Source of the DNA: Rugalucina vietnamica
Lineage: Eukaryota > Mollusca > Bivalvia > Lucinida > Lucinidae
Direction: 5' to 3'
NCBI GenBank assembly: GCA_964017185.1
Contig: OZ024876.1
Span: forward strand, 15,191,726 to 15,255,725
DNA: 64,000 nt
Both the position numbers and the translations under genes were made by a program. This document shows, one piece after another, positions 11,521 through 22,704 of the stretch. Within the stretch, counting starts at the first letter, position 1. Each line of letters starts with the position of its first letter. A model generated the notes under the pieces. The model did not search any database. It worked only from the letters and a program-made list of their open reading frames with translations, and had not been told where the DNA came from.

Positions 11521-12174
11521 GGTACAAGTAGGCAATGATCAGGAAATGGCGCAGTCAGAAAGAAATTCCCACTCCATAAACCGAGGGGTGGGAAAAAACT
11601 AAAATGACACTTAGGTACTCATACCAAGAAAACATACAGAAAGCCGAGTGAGCAGCTATTCTCCAGTAGGCGGCCACTCAGTTACCTGAACTGAGCTAAA
11701 ATATGAAAACGTACATTGGGCTCAAGCAGCACAAAAATCGACTCCAAAACACAAAACAATTAGAACCACAACAGAAGTATCGCCTTGGAACGATCAGTTA
11801 TATAAAATTACCGGGGGGCTTAAACCGATTTTACAGGGCCCTAACCTCACCCTCATCTTCTGCAGTGGTTCACAACATTTAGTTAGTTGTTCGGTCGTCG
11901 TGGTGAATCTCTAACTAGTCAATGAATCATCAAGGACAAACGAATAAATCATGATAATCACCCTGATGAATCAAAAACGAGGACACAACAGATTGAGTAA
12001 GCTACCCGACGATGGAGATCCCTGGGCGAAGAATAACTTACTGAAACCGGAGCGAAAGCAAAACACCAGTTTAAACCCCGGTGGGCCAAGCAACAGACGA
12101 GATGCTCCGGCCCCAACCAACTAAAATGAATAGCTTTATGTCGGGGCCATCATAGAGTCTGACGCCCGACCCAC
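11521..12174 (-). repeat. Family P 3' tail, nearly complete
   Basis: Runs from GGTACAAGTAGGCAATGATC through CAGTTACCTGAACTGAGCTA, GTATCGCCTTGGAACGATCA and CAAGCAACAGACGAGATGCT to GGGGCCATCATAGAGTCTGA and CGCCCGACCCAC. The last block is the C-terminal coding edge of the P reverse-transcriptase frame (GRASDSMMA), so this copy ends just inside the ORF. Confidence 0.9.
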
Positions 12175-12394
12175 TAAAGTAAGGCTTGAGAAAAAAAAAA
12201 ACACTTAATTTCCCCCAGGGTACTGATAAACGACTAGGTAGCGGTGGCTCTGTCCGAAATGACTGAACAATTGTTGATTGGGGCGTTTCAAGTCATTGCC
12301 AAACCAAACAAAAAGTTTTGAAATCTTGTGGAAGACGAATACAAGTTGTGGAAGACGTGTACAAGAAACACATGCAAAAATTGCTTAGCCCCGC

Positions 12395-12700
12395 TCACTT
12401 TATTCTTTAAAGTTCGCAGGATTTCCCATGCTGTGAAAGTGTCAGAAATATCATTTTTGGCCCAAAGATCCGCCGTAGGTAGAATTATTTTCAAAAACAA
12501 CTCTTGGACGTAGGTTGCATCTAGGCAATAAACTCTTTGACGTACGTTGCTTCCCAAGCGATCCAATCCTAGATGTGTTAACATCATATTGTGCAAAAGC
12601 TGACTTGAGTTCAGTATTGTCTTTTGGTGGTATGAAACAAGGAATGATTCTGGACGATGATGAAGGATTCGAATAATTAGCAAACGTAATCAATTTTAGT
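12395..12700 (-). repeat. Family C repeat, third copy, inner part
   Basis: Inverse of the family C core: CCAAAGATCCGCCGTAGGTA, TTGCTTCCCAAGCGATCCAA and GAAACAAGGAATGATTC. The copy is interrupted by a LINE fragment and continues at 13566. Confidence 0.75.
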
Positions 12701-12732
12701 GTTCCTGGTTGCATATTCACTCAATAAAAGAT

Positions 12733-13565
12733 ATAAGTAAGTAAGTAAGTAAATCGTTTATTATAGTGACATGTGTTATAGTATACAACAATTTTTACAA
12801 GATTATAACAATGAACACCCGACCCTATGGGTCTATAAGTCACTTTTAAATCATAAATGCAACATATATTCACAGGTACTACTACTACTGAAGTATATAT
12901 ACATACACAGAATTGATGGTAACATGATATATATAAATTATCTAGTTGAATAGATATAGTTTCTTCTTAAATAGTATGCTTTAACCAAGTATTTTGCGGT
13001 TTTCCTAGATTGTACATTTAAAAGTAATGTTAGTCTCTCTGTTTCACTGAGTGCGTTCCAATCGGTAGGCAGATTCATGGAATGTAAGAACTGATTTCTA
13101 ATGTCATGATAAAAAGAACAATTTAGAACAAAACGCTTTTCATCTTCTATTGCGGCGTCATCACATAGTTTACAAAGACGTTGATCAGGCGATTTCCTTG
13201 TATATCTACCAGTTTCTATCCTTAATGGCAGGATACCACAACGCAACTGAGCCATCAGGTTTCGTTCCTTTCTGCTAAGATTAATTAATAAATAATTTTC
13301 AGTCTTGAACTCTGATTTAAACGTGATATAGGATCTAAGTTTTGGTACCGTTGCTACATTGTTAGACCAGTTTGATGAATAAAAAGAGGTAGTTTTAAGT
13401 ATGACACTATCAACACTATCAAAATCCACTATCAGCTTGTGTTCAAAGTACTCATCCAGATCTAGTCTGCTCATGATTGACCTAACCTCCGAGCACCAAT
13501 TATTGTTACAAATGCGATAGTCCGCCGCAAAAATTCTTCTCAGCAGTCCGTCTGTATAATTTCTG
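12733..13565 (-). mobile_element. 5'-truncated LINE insertion with (TTAC)n tail
   Basis: Inserted within family C, which is collinear on both sides (12395-12700 and 13566-13775). On the minus strand it has the 3' end of a retrotransposon coding frame, a 3' UTR of about 200 bp and a 3' tail reading TTTACTTACTTACTTACTTA. A microsatellite 3' tail and 5' truncation are typical of target-primed LINE insertion. Confidence 0.85.
12938..13564 (-). pseudogene. C-terminal part of a LINE reverse-transcriptase polyprotein
   Basis: The frame is open from the truncation point, upstream of the first methionine at 13474, to a TAA stop at 12938-12940, so about 208 codons survive. It lacks the catalytic reverse-transcriptase motifs. 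The distinctive part is a Cys/His segment near residues 115-150 of the methionine-initiated frame (RLCKLCDDAAIEDEKRFVLN, then C and Y/R residues). This resembles the C-terminal zinc-knuckle-like region of many non-LTR polyproteins, where the usual form is IEDE.HF...C. Here the His is replaced by Arg. The start is not natural because the copy is 5' truncated. The LINE clade cannot be told from this part alone. Confidence 0.8.
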
Positions 13566-13775
13566 ACACAAGGTAAGGTTCTTTAACAAACTACTAATGG
13601 CAAAACTGGAGGCATCCTTACTTTGTTTTCCCGCAAACTCACGACCCTCATCCTCGCATTAATGTCTGTAACATTAAAAATAATCATCAACTTAACCGTA
13701 CCTTCGTGAAATGTTGCATAAGTCTATGCCGTAATAAATTCGGTATACAGGGTGATTTTAGAGTGTCCAAATTCT
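13566..13775 (-). repeat. Family C repeat, third copy, outer part
   Basis: Inverse of the family C left end: TTTGTTTTCCCGCAAACTCA, TACCTTCGTGAAATGTTGCA and TATACAGGGTG align with 7670-7850. Confidence 0.7.
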
Positions 13776-13908
13776 TAGACGGGTTCTCAGACGTACTTGC
13801 TGGCAAGGATGAGAGTATCGAAAGTGAACCAGAACCAGTCCATGCAATATACAAACAATTTTAGCTATAAAAACGAAGTTTCCGTTAGAAACAAATAATA
13901 TTTTTAAC

Positions 13909-14050
13909 ATGCTTTGGAGTGGAAATTTCTTTCTGATTGCGCCATTTTCTGATCATTGCATACTTTTACCTTTTTGGATCAAAAATAAGAACACGTGTAT
14001 ATACCTCTTTACACCCCAGTTTCTTTCTGATTGCGCCTTTTCCTGTTCTA
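13909..14050 (+). repeat. Two fragments of the family P 3' end
   Basis: TTTCTTTCTGATTGCGCCAT...GATCATTGCATACTTTTACC, then a second partial copy TTTCTTTCTGATTGCGCCTT about 90 bp later. Both are the last ~60 bp of the P tail. Confidence 0.65.
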
Positions 14051-14160
14051 GCTCGTTAATGAAACATGCTTCTCATGACACGACATTTGAATCAAAGAGT
14101 CTCAGAGTGATCTAAGCAGCAATGCGCAACGTGAAACTACATCAATTGTTTTAGACAAAT

Positions 14161-14363
14161 GTGCCGCATCATGACTTTTTCCTCAACGAAAACAAAGGCG
14201 AAGATCAGCTGTGCAGTAATTGTACAGCTGATCAGCGCCTTTGTTTTCGCTACACGGATAGTACAATTCTCTTTTTGCTAAGTCAAAATATTTAAGCTGC
14301 ACAGGGCGGTTGTGTCAGACCTGGTCGGAAACCCCGAACACTGGGCTTTTCACGTCGCGGCTC
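14161..14363 (-). mobile_element. Family A foldback element
   Basis: Reverse orientation. GCCGCATCATGAC at the left and GTCGCGGCTC at the right are eroded ends. The internal hairpin pairs CGAAAACAAAGGCGAAGATC with GATCAGCGCCTTTGTTTTCG. The loop-proximal arms read CAGCTGTGCAG and TTGTACAGCTG, a variant of the common CTTCGCAG/CTGCGAAG pair. Confidence 0.85.
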
Positions 14364-14936
14364 ATTAATACAACTGCAACAAAAAGTGTAATTGCCTTTA
14401 TTCTTTTCAATCTAAGATGGGGGCACATTGTTTGAAGGCATATTGAAAGAACAAAGCTTACTCGAAATTCAGTTTATTCAGTGTGATCATTATGATCGAA
14501 CTTGCTACTGGACAACTAGCTGTAGGTTAGTTAAGACAGGCCATGACCTATGATAAAAATTGCAGTACCCGCTGTTTCATTAAGGACAACCGTAATATCA
14601 AGAACTGACTGACCACCTTTACAGACATAGCTGTTAAGTCGGTTTACTGTATGTTCTTTTCACACCAGTACATATTTTAAGCTTGGTCGTCTCACACTCA
14701 CATAGTTGGGTTTTTAGTGTGAGAAGTAGGAATAGAGACACAGGGAGTGATTCACCTAAATTTATAATTTCAACCCAGACATCAGGCGGGAAAGAAGGTA
14801 CAGTACAGGACATCACAGGCATGTTACAACACACGAGAAGAGCAAGATGACTAGCTCTTTCCCAACAAAGTAGCCATTTGGCTAGCATCAGCCAATACAG
14901 AGGTGACAAGTAACGCTGAAATTCCATAGTGAAACG

Positions 14937-15031
14937 GCAGGAAAACACGCCCGTGTAATATATACCCCATTATACAACAATTTTATATAAAAGAAAAACT
15001 GGGGTTAACAGGGGCATACCTCTTTTTCTTA
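14937..15031 (+). repeat. Family B element, left half of an interrupted copy
   Basis: AGGAAAACACGCCCGTG start and the first hairpin (ATATACCCCATT versus GGGGTTAACAGGGGCATACC). It breaks off in TTTTTCTTATT, exactly where the AGCTCACC element begins. The right half resumes near 16622. Confidence 0.8.
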
Positions 15032-16615
15032 TTAGCTCACCTGAGCCGAAGGCTCACAGGTGAGCTTATAGGAGGCATCCGGCGTCCGGCGTCCGTCCGT
15101 CCACTATTTCAAAGAAGAATATTTTGTTTTAATGGAAAGAAAATAAAAAAAAATCTTCTTCTCTGAAACCAGAAGGCCCAGAGCTTGTATGTTTTGTATT
15201 TATCAATGTTTGGTAGTCCCCATCATAAATTATGCCAATCATGGCCCTGGGGTCAAATTTGGCCACGTCGATAGTCTCCATAAAATTATTATGGGGAAAC
15301 ATTCAAATATCAATATCTCCAAAGCTAGTCGGCGGATCTTGATCAAATTATACACGCAGCATCACTGGGCAGTGGAAAAGGTTGCACATTGTTTTTGGAC
15401 AGATCGGACTGGAACTTTGGTTGCCATGGCAACATACATGTTTTAATGGAAAAAAAATCTTCTTCTCTGCAACCATAAAGCCCATAGCTTTGATATTTGG
15501 TATGTGGCAATGGCTAATGGTCCTCCGTGTAAATTATGCCAGCCATGCCCCTGGGGCCAAATTTGGCCACGTCCCGGGGATCGATAGTCGCCACAGAGTT
15601 ACAATGGAAAAAAAACTAAAAAAAAAAAAACTTCTTCTCTAAAACCACAAGGCCCAGAGCTTCTATATTTTGTATGTAGCAATGTTTGTAAATTCTTATT
15701 ATAAATTGTGCCAATCATGCCCCTAGGGTCAAATTTGGCCACGCCCCGGGGGTCAAATAGTATCCACAGACTATAGGAACCCATTCAAAATTCAACGCCA
15801 GTAAGTGGATCTTGATCAAATTACACACACAGCATCACTGGGCAGTAGGAAAGGTTGCATATTGTTTTTGGGGAGATTGGAATGGAACTATGGTTGCCAT
15901 GGCAACATATATGTTTTAATAGAAAAAAAATCTTCTTCTCTGAAACCAAAAGACCCATAGCTTTGATATTTGGTATATGGCAATTGCTAATGTCCTCTAC
16001 ATAGATTGTGCCAGCCATGCCCGTGGAGTTAAATTTGGCCACACACCGAGGGTCGATACTCTCCTTAGACTTACAAGGGAAAAACTAGAAAAAATCTTTT
16101 TCTCTGAAACCACAAGGCCCAGAGCTTTTATATTTTGTATGTAGCAATGTTTGGTAGTCCCCATTAAAAGTTGTGCCAATCATGCCCCTGGGGTATTGCC
16201 TCGGGGGTCGATAGTCTCCATAGACTTACTATAGGAGCCCATTCAAAATTCTATATCTCCAAAGCCAGTTGGTGGATCTTAGTCAAATTACACACATAGC
16301 ATCACTGGTTGCATATTGTTTTTGGCAGATCGAACTGGAACTGTGGTTGCCATGGCAACACATACGTTTTAATGGAAAAAATCAAAACTCTTCTTCACTG
16401 AAATCACAAGGCCCACAACTTTGATATTTGGTGTGTGGCAACGGCTAATAGTCCTCAACATAAATTGTGCCAGTCATGCCCCTTGGGTAAAATTTGGCCA
16501 CGCCCTGGGGGTCGATAGTTTCCATAGACTTACTACTACAAGAAAACCTTCAAACTCACCCATTGGCTCTTTGTTCTTATTTATATGCAAGTAAATCTGT
16601 CTAGATCAGGTGAGC
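15032..16615 (+). mobile_element. AGCTCACC-type repeat element with tandem ~465 bp units
   Basis: Left end AGCTCACCTGAGCCGAAGGC forms a hairpin with the following CACAGGTGAGCT. The right end is TCAGGTGAGC, inverse of the left tip. A GGCGTCCGTCCGTCC stretch follows the left end. The body has repeated blocks (TCTTCTTCTCTGAAACCA, GCCCCTGGGGTCAAATTTGG, GCATCACTGGGCAGT, GGTTGCCATGGCAACATA). Block starts at 15463, 15932 and 16390, and at 15630 and 16097, give a period of about 460-470 bp. Short frames are by-products. It interrupts a family B copy. I know this type as abundant in bivalves; the class is unresolved. Confidence 0.8.
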
Positions 16616-16621
16616 GTTTAC

Positions 16622-16800
16622 AGGACCATTGTTTTTGATCCAAAACATTGATTGTCGGCGGGGCGGTTATAACGTGCATCCACAATCTATGTTTTGAGCA
16701 AAAATAAGAAAAAAAAATGTCAAAAATTTTCCAGTGAATATTTTCATTTTTACATCCAAAAAATTTTCTGTATATTGCATGGGCGCCTTTTCGTAATGGA
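16622..16800 (+). repeat. Family B element, right half of an interrupted copy
   Basis: Resumes the central hairpin: GATCCAAAACATTGATTGTC, GGGGCGGTTATAACGTGC, CACAATCTATGTTTTGAGCA, ending GCATGGGCGCCTTTTCGTAA. Confidence 0.8.
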
Positions 16801-17147
16801 AAGAGCAACAGTCAGTTCCTTGTTAATGTTAACTATACTTAATCACAAAAATAACGTGTCGTTTTAAATTTTAATGTTTAACCTAAAGTAGTTGATCTGA
16901 GGATATATTTGTGACAATAGTCTATGCTCAGGCACGCCGAACAATGATTTCCTGAAATTTGACTTTGGTCATGCTGCTCAGTTAAACGAACATTTGACGC
17001 AATTGTTCATCAGTAAATTGCCCTTAAGCTAAAGGGATTTGCTTTAACTCATACATTTTATTTTATAAACCTGACTTAAGAATTCAGCAAACGTAGTTGA
17101 TTTTAGCTCCACTTTCGCTTTCACCAGCTTCAGTTGGGTTATCAGTT

Positions 17148-17390
17148 GTTACGAAAACTTGCACATGCAATACACACAGATTTTTTTCAGCTGTAAAGAT
17201 TGATAATTTCATTTGAAAAAAATATGATAGTTTTAATATTTTGCTCAAAGCATTGATTGTGGGCACCGAGGCGGTACAATATATGTTTGGTTAAAAAATA
17301 AAAATGTAGGTTTACCACTGTTTACCCCAGTTTTACTTTATAGAGGTGGGTTGAAGCGGGTAAACTGCTCATAGACATGTTTTCCAGATG
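17148..17390 (-). repeat. Family B foldback element
   Basis: Inverse orientation: ACGAAAACTTGCACATGCAA at the left, a collapsed central hairpin (CATTGATTGTGGGCACCGAG) and the first hairpin near 17310-17360, ending GACATGTTTTCC. Confidence 0.8.
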
Positions 17391-18587
17391 TGAAGTCTGG
17401 TCTACATTGCTCAAAGTATCGATAGCATAAATACGAAAAACAATAACAAAGCGGTTGTTCTCATTTTTCATTGACGTGATAGTATACAATCCATGATTCA
17501 ATAGACTCTGAAAAATAGTTAATGCTATTTGTGCGTGTCTTTTTTCTGATGAAATTCTATCTAAAATGTCATCTTTTATCAATTACCGAGATAGTAATGA
17601 AGGCTAAATTTGATCTTTATTGACGTCAAATTTTCAGGTTTTCGTCTACACTCGCAGCAATATCCGGCATGTTACCGTAAATTTGCGTCCTAGAATTTGC
17701 GTAGTGGTACAGTTTCATGTTAGAAGTCAAGTCTGATGACAAGGTCACTTGGACTGAACACATTATCATGAAAACCAATGAAGTCCAAATACTTCACAAG
17801 ATGTGAATTGCGACTTTAACTATTGTTTCCTAATGTTGACAATCAGAAGCTTCAAAATTCTTCTTTTTTTTCTTACGCCTAACATGCCTACGCAGATTTT
17901 CTCATGAATATAAACAAAAACCTATTAATCTACTTTTGATTTGCAATATGCACGACTGTGAGTACAATAATTTGATTTGGTTTCATATAAAAAGAACATG
18001 AGAAGATGAATATGAGAAAATGTAGCAATTACAAATTATATTATCCATAAACCCATTTGTGACTAATGAAATTACCCGCCATTATCATTTGGGTGAGCCC
18101 ACTTTCATTTCTCGGGCCTCCGGAGGCGGTTAAAATTTCCATTTCATTTTTCGTTAAAATTCAAGCAAATAGCATAGCCCCAGATGGGACGTCGCGCTCT
18201 GTGCTATCACATCGTGTGTCATACCATTTGCCTATGTCCCACAAAGAGGACGTCATGCTTATGTGGGTTTTCCTTGAAACTGATAGAAGTGATTCTCTTA
18301 TAACGCTTGTGGGCATAGTTTAAGCTACATTTAAAATTATTTCGGTTTGCCCTCTCCCTACCCAGTCTAGAAAAGTTGGGTAGATAGGTAGGCGCTTTAA
18401 AACTGTTTTGTGCGTAATTTTGGTTAAAGATGTAAGTTACAGTTGCATTTCATGTTTGTAGTGCTTGAGCATAAGAATAGAGCAGTCAATTGGTTAGGTC
18501 GGTCATGGTAAAAGTAAAAATACAGATTAATTTTCAGGGGAACAATTAATATTTGATTAATTCCTCACCATAACAATTTTTCTTTTG

Positions 18588-18632
<45 letters not shown>

Positions 18633-19019
18633 AAGAAAGAACGAAAAATTAGAAAGAGCAATAATAAGTTTTTGAGTAGGCACCGTTTTGGTGAGTTGGT
18701 AGGGAGATGGCAAACAAACATATTTTTTTTTATTTTTGGCCTTAGCCTATAAACCGGTACCAACTTCTGAAATAACCATGCAGCATATCAGCAAAAAGCA
18801 TGCACTGTGACCTTTTGATGGCTTGTTTGTGATATACAATGCATTGTAAAAACTGACACAATTATAAGAAACCAGAATTTTTGTACCTGGAACCACAGTA
18901 AAACTCGACAGTGACTACACTAGCAAATTCAGCCATTTACATGTAAATGCGAATACAGACGTCAAATGAACTCCAGGCATCACCAACAATATATTGTTTC
19001 ACAATGGCTTTAATATCAT
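17391..19019. other. No recognised feature except a microsatellite
   Basis: AT-rich sequence. The frame at 18066-18323 has no domain I recognise. A (GAAA)n run lies at 18588-18641. Confidence 0.4.
18588..18641. repeat. (GAAA)n microsatellite
   Basis: About 13 tandem GAAA units with two small interruptions near the end. Confidence 0.95.
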
Positions 19020-19023
19020 ATAT

Positions 19024-19228
19024 CAGCCTGTTCGTGAGAAAACAACAATTTGGGTTCCTCCTGGTCTGACACAAACCGAGCTGTACAGTCACAGAGGATG
19101 GTAAGAGGCTGGGATTTTTGGATTTAGAAAGAAGAGAAATTGTACTATCCGTGTAGCGAAAACTGCGAAGCTGATCTGCGCCTTTGTTTTCGCCTATGCA
19201 GATTGTTGGTTTTCCCATGCGGTGGCTC
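19024..19228 (+). mobile_element. Family A foldback element, one hairpin arm lost
   Basis: Ends CAGCC...GGCTC, flanked by ATAT on both sides (19020-19023 and 19229-19232). The body is typical (GGTCTGACACAAACCGAGCT, AATTGTACTATCCGTGTAGC). The internal hairpin has lost most of its left arm: GCGAAAA joins directly to CTGCGAAGCTGATCTGCGCC. Confidence 0.9.
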
Positions 19229-19284
19229 ATATGATACTGATTAATGATATGATATCATATATTTGTTTGTTTGTTTGTTTTACC

Positions 19285-19425
19285 TAAAACATAGATGGTG
19301 GGTCCAAAAACATAGAATGTGGGTACCCCCAACCTATGCATTGAGTTAACAATAACTAAAATAGCAAATATTTTCAAATGAAACAACTTAGGAAAATTCT
19401 ATGTATCACATGGGCTTTTTTCGTA
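19285..19425 (+). repeat. Family B fragment, right half
   Basis: AAACATAGAATGTGGGTACC, CCAACCTATGCATTGAG and CACATGGGCTTTTTTCGTAA match the second hairpin and 3' end of family B. The copy is strongly decayed. Confidence 0.65.
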
Positions 19426-19522
19426 AAATTTTGTCTTTCTCTCTTTTGTCATGAACGTAATACTCAATACGACAGCGATTAACCTTTACGAAATTTCGCA
19501 TTTGTTTACTACAAGCCCTGTT

Positions 19523-19758
19523 GAGCCGCGACGCGAGAAAAACCTGTCTTCGATGTTTCCGACCAGATCCAACACGAACCGGCCTGTACAAGCACAGAAC
19601 TTGGCTAGAAGCTTGAAATTTCGGATTTAGAAAGAAGAGAAATTGTACTATCCCTGTAGCGAAAACAAAGGCGATGATCAGCTTCGCAGTTGCTACGAAG
19701 CTGATCTGCGCCTTTGTTTTCGCACAGGCAAAAATCCGGTTTTCTCACGATGCGGCTC
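19523..19758 (+). mobile_element. Family A foldback element
   Basis: GAGCC...GGCTC with a perfect TGTT duplication (19519-19522 and 19759-19762). The hairpin pairs GCGAAAACAAAGGCGATGAT with ATCTGCGCCTTTGTTTTCGC around a CTTCGCAG/CTACGAAG tip. The right end belongs to a second terminal subtype (AAAATCCGGTTTTCTCACGA), shared with 39982-40191. Confidence 0.9.
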
Positions 19759-19799
19759 TGTTCTCTCCAGGGTATACAATAAATTGAATTTCAAAATAG

Positions 19800-20036
19800 A
19801 ATATCTGCGTCATGTGAATACCAACATTTTGCATATACGAAAACAATGGCGAAGATCAGCTTCGCAGTACCTGTGAATCTGATCAGTGCCGTTACTTTCG
19901 CTACCCGAATAGTGCAATACCTCTTGTTTCTAAATCTAAAATTTCTAGCTTCTAGCCATCTTATATGCTTGTACAGCTCGGTTTGTGTCGGACCTATTCG
20001 AAAACCCCGAAGACTGGTTTTCTCGCGTAGCGGCTC
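19800..20036 (-). mobile_element. Family A foldback element, decayed
   Basis: Reverse orientation: eroded left end (ACCAACATTTTGCATATACG), hairpin CGAAAACAATGGCGAAGATC with a degraded partner, then the body inverse (GTACAGCTCGGTTTGTGTCG) and end GCGTAGCGGCTC. Confidence 0.8.
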
Positions 20037-20256
20037 ACATAATACACCCGCAGCGACAGCATGGCAACAAAAACAAGTTGCACCTATAATAGACCCGCCT
20101 TTGTCCTTCTTGGTTATGGTCGAGTCTGTCTACGTGGAGCGTATATATAGTCTGGTCTTAATTCGGGTCCCTGCTCAAAAGTCAATTTTACAAGGGCTTA
20201 CGTTTTGATGAAGGTAGTGCTGTTTTGTCGGGACCGCAACGAAGATCCTGAAAATT

Positions 20257-20490
20257 GAGCCGCCTCGTGGGAAAACCAACAATGTGGTTTCCGAACAGGT
20301 CCGACACAAACCGGGCTGTACAAGCACTGAATATGGCTAGAGGCTGGAGAATTTGGATGTAGAAAGTAGAGGAATTGTACTGTCCGTGTAGCGAAAACAA
20401 AGGCGCTGATCAGCTTCGCAGTTACTGCGAAGCTGATCTGCGCCTTTGTTTTCGCCTAGGCAGATTGTTGGTTTTCCCATGAGGCGGCTC
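20257..20490 (+). mobile_element. Family A foldback element, near-complete
   Basis: 234 bp. Left terminus GAGCCGCCTCGTGGGAAAAC, right terminus GTTTTCCCATGAGGCGGCTC, near-perfect inverses. The internal hairpin arms are about 31 nt (GCGAAAACAAAGGCGCTGAT... facing ...CTGCGCCTTTGTTTTCGC) around a TTA loop. Flanks AATT and AAAT are an imperfect 4 bp duplication. Confidence 0.93.
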
Positions 20491-20934
20491 AAATGTCTTT
20501 GTTATATGCTTAGAATAAGTTATGACTATTGAGAGTTAAATGATCAAGTTAGAGAAGAAATTCTTCTTGATGAATTTACTTTTAAGTGTGGGGGTGGAAG
20601 TATTTAAATGCCTAATGCATAAACCATGCGAATGACCTGTGCAACGAATTAAAATACCGTATTCATTCTCATTAGCACCCAATGCGCTTAACGCTTTCAA
20701 AATAATAGGCTTAGTAGTATATTTCCAAGGAGCAAAAATGAAATGAAAGTTTGTTAATTCAATTTCAATTTCAGATGTCTTATAAAGCACACAAATAGAG
20801 AATAGAACCACAACAGACGTACCGGCTGGGAACAGTTTCGTGTGTGCTCACTACAATGGTAGCGGCCTGTCTCTAATAAATTATTTTCTTGTATATTCAA
20901 TGCTATTTGCTTAACACTGATAATTTGGAGTTTT

Positions 20935-21127
20935 GATTGCTTTACGTTCAAGTCAACATTTTTGGACATGTCAGGACAGAGTCACCGCTTCCTGGATATT
21001 AACCACCACTTTGGGAAGCTTAAAGTGTCCTTGTTGTCAAGAACACTACACAGCGGAGGTAGGAATCGAACCCAGGACCTCTTTCTCCTGATCGTACATA
21101 TTCTACCACTACGCCACCGCGCTGTAT
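20935..21127 (-). mobile_element. tRNA-derived SINE
   Basis: On the minus strand the head has GTGGCGTAGTGGTAGAATA (A box) and CTGGGTTCGATTCC (B box). A body with TTGACAACAAGGACACTTTA follows, then a 3' end GTTGACTTGAACGTAAAGCA. The head type is shared with 11434-11516 and the 3' end type with 21294-21397. Overlapping short frames are by-products. Confidence 0.75.
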
Positions 21128-21293
21128 CAATCAAATCTGATAAGAGACTTGTAATTGAACAACCTGGCTGCCTGACAAAGACACTGATATTTAACGTAGA
21201 TGTGTCACAGAAAGAGAGAACCATTTCGGATTGTGGAAGCAATTTTAGCACAAATCTCTCGACGCAGACTTGCGTTTAATTGCGAAAAATTGT

Positions 21294-21397
21294 TTTGGTT
21301 TGTTGGATTTATTGCTTTACGTCGCAGTCAACAGCTACGGTCATGTCGCGACGTTAGCTGTTGAAAGGGGCGTAAACCAATAAACCAAACAATAAAT
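21294..21397. repeat. Two SINE-type 3' ends in inverted orientation
   Basis: TTGCTTTACGTCGCAGTCAA (inverse of the 3' end seen at 20935) faces GTTGAAAGGGGCGTAAACCA. Between them AACAGCTACGGTCATGT and CGACGTTAGCTGTT form a palindrome-like join. Confidence 0.6.
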
Positions 21398-21414
21398 AAT
21401 TACTTTTTCTAATA

Positions 21415-21600
21415 AACAAAAATAAAACTGAGATCTTTTAAGAGCAGTGATCACATAAATGAGAAATGGGATGGGCCATACCGCGGTTTCGACTATTAAA
21501 GTCTCGTCAGTAATCCTTTAGATTTGGCAACATGGAGCCAAAGAGAACTACTAAATTTTTGCAACTTACAACGGGGTAGTCGATACAAAGACTAGTATTA
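21415..21600 (+). repeat. Family H repeat
   Basis: Matches 35905-36115: GAGCAGTGATCACATAAATG, CATACCGCGGTTTCGACT and ATGGAGCCAAAGAGAA align with GAGCAGCGAACATATTAATG, CATACCGCGGTTTCGGCT and AGGCGCCAAAGAGAA. Class unknown. Confidence 0.65.
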
Positions 21601-22441
21601 TCTAAATGGGACCAAATATATTAAACATTGGTTAGAAAAAGAATCTTAACCGATAATATATTTTTTTTTTATTTATCAGAATATCCTCGCTGATCTCAAA
21701 GGAGCAAAAAGAAAATATAACCTGCACTATGGATGATGTACGGGGAGACTTTTCATAGCCGCCACACAGCACAACACCAGCTGCAGTAATAAACACGCAA
21801 GTCTACGTCAAGGGACTTTCAAGTTTGACGAGTCCTTAAAGGTATGTAAATTAGATTTTGGTAATACAGCAGTACCAGCAGGGTTAGCCAAATGAGTACG
21901 GTTACCACTAAAGCCATTGTAGAATCTGAAAAAAGTAAAGTAATGTCCAAACGACCACCATAAGCGACGGGAAAATAGCGAATAAATTATACTGCGTTAC
22001 AGAACGTTAAGGGGTATATCGGATTTCTTAACTGAATGTCAATTGTGAGATTATTTTGAAGAATTAAAATATTTAGAATTTGTTGAACAATAAGTGATTC
22101 CAAACAAGATCAATTACTTGTCCAATTAGCGCTATATTTGTTCAAAACGAAACATTAGCCCGTGCACATCAAAACCAATACCGTTCAACAGATATGGTCA
22201 TTGCTGCACAAGCAGATCTACACATTTGAATTTGATAACCCTCTTTTTTACATGTAAGATTTGTATTCCTTCATACCAAACGCTGTATTATTTGATTGCA
22301 ATTATATTCTTATCGCGTTGGCACCGTGATCTCATGATTTTAATCGAAGTCATGCCGCCTCTTCGTCCTCATTTACAAATAGATTCTAGCCGCAATGTGC
22401 GAAAACCTTGTCATCGGAGTTTCCAGCCAGATTATACATAT
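21601..22441. other. No recognised feature
   Basis: AT-rich sequence without supported genes or repeats. Confidence 0.4.
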
Positions 22442-22675
22442 GAGCCGCCTCATGGGAAAACCAACAATCTGCATAGGCGAAAACAAAGACGCAGATCAGC
22501 TTCGCGGTAACCTCGAAGCTGATCAGCGCCTTTGTTTTCGCTACTCGGATAGTACAATTCCTCTTCTACTTAAATCCAAAATTTCAAGCTTCTAGCCTGC
22601 TTCTGTGCTTGCACAGGCCGGTTTGTGTCGGACCTGTTCGGAAACCACATTGTTGGTTTTCCCATGAGGTGGCTC
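22442..22675 (-). mobile_element. Family A foldback element, complete
   Basis: 234 bp, GAGCC...GGCTC, flanked by perfect ATAT on both sides. In this reverse orientation the hairpin sits beside the left terminus. It pairs GCGAAAACAAAGACGCAGAT with GATCAGCGCCTTTGTTTTCGC around CTTCGCGGTAACCTCGAAG. Confidence 0.93.
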
Positions 22676-22704
22676 ATATACGACTGTCAGAGATTTGACC
22701 TTTT

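Noticed and set aside
12288-12683. 131-residue minus-strand protein
   Set aside because: It lies in family C; the same stretch in other copies has different stops and frames.
15032-16615. CRISPR-like array
   Set aside because: Units are ~465 bp, diverged and without spacers; the genome is eukaryotic.
18066-18323. 85-residue plus-strand frame
   Set aside because: No domain, no repeat in the window and no codon-level evidence; length is within chance expectation for 64 kb in six frames.
22395-22595. Conserved-looking peptide MGKPTICIGENK... as a small gene
   Set aside because: It repeats in every family A copy and spans the terminal repeat and hairpin, so it is a by-product.
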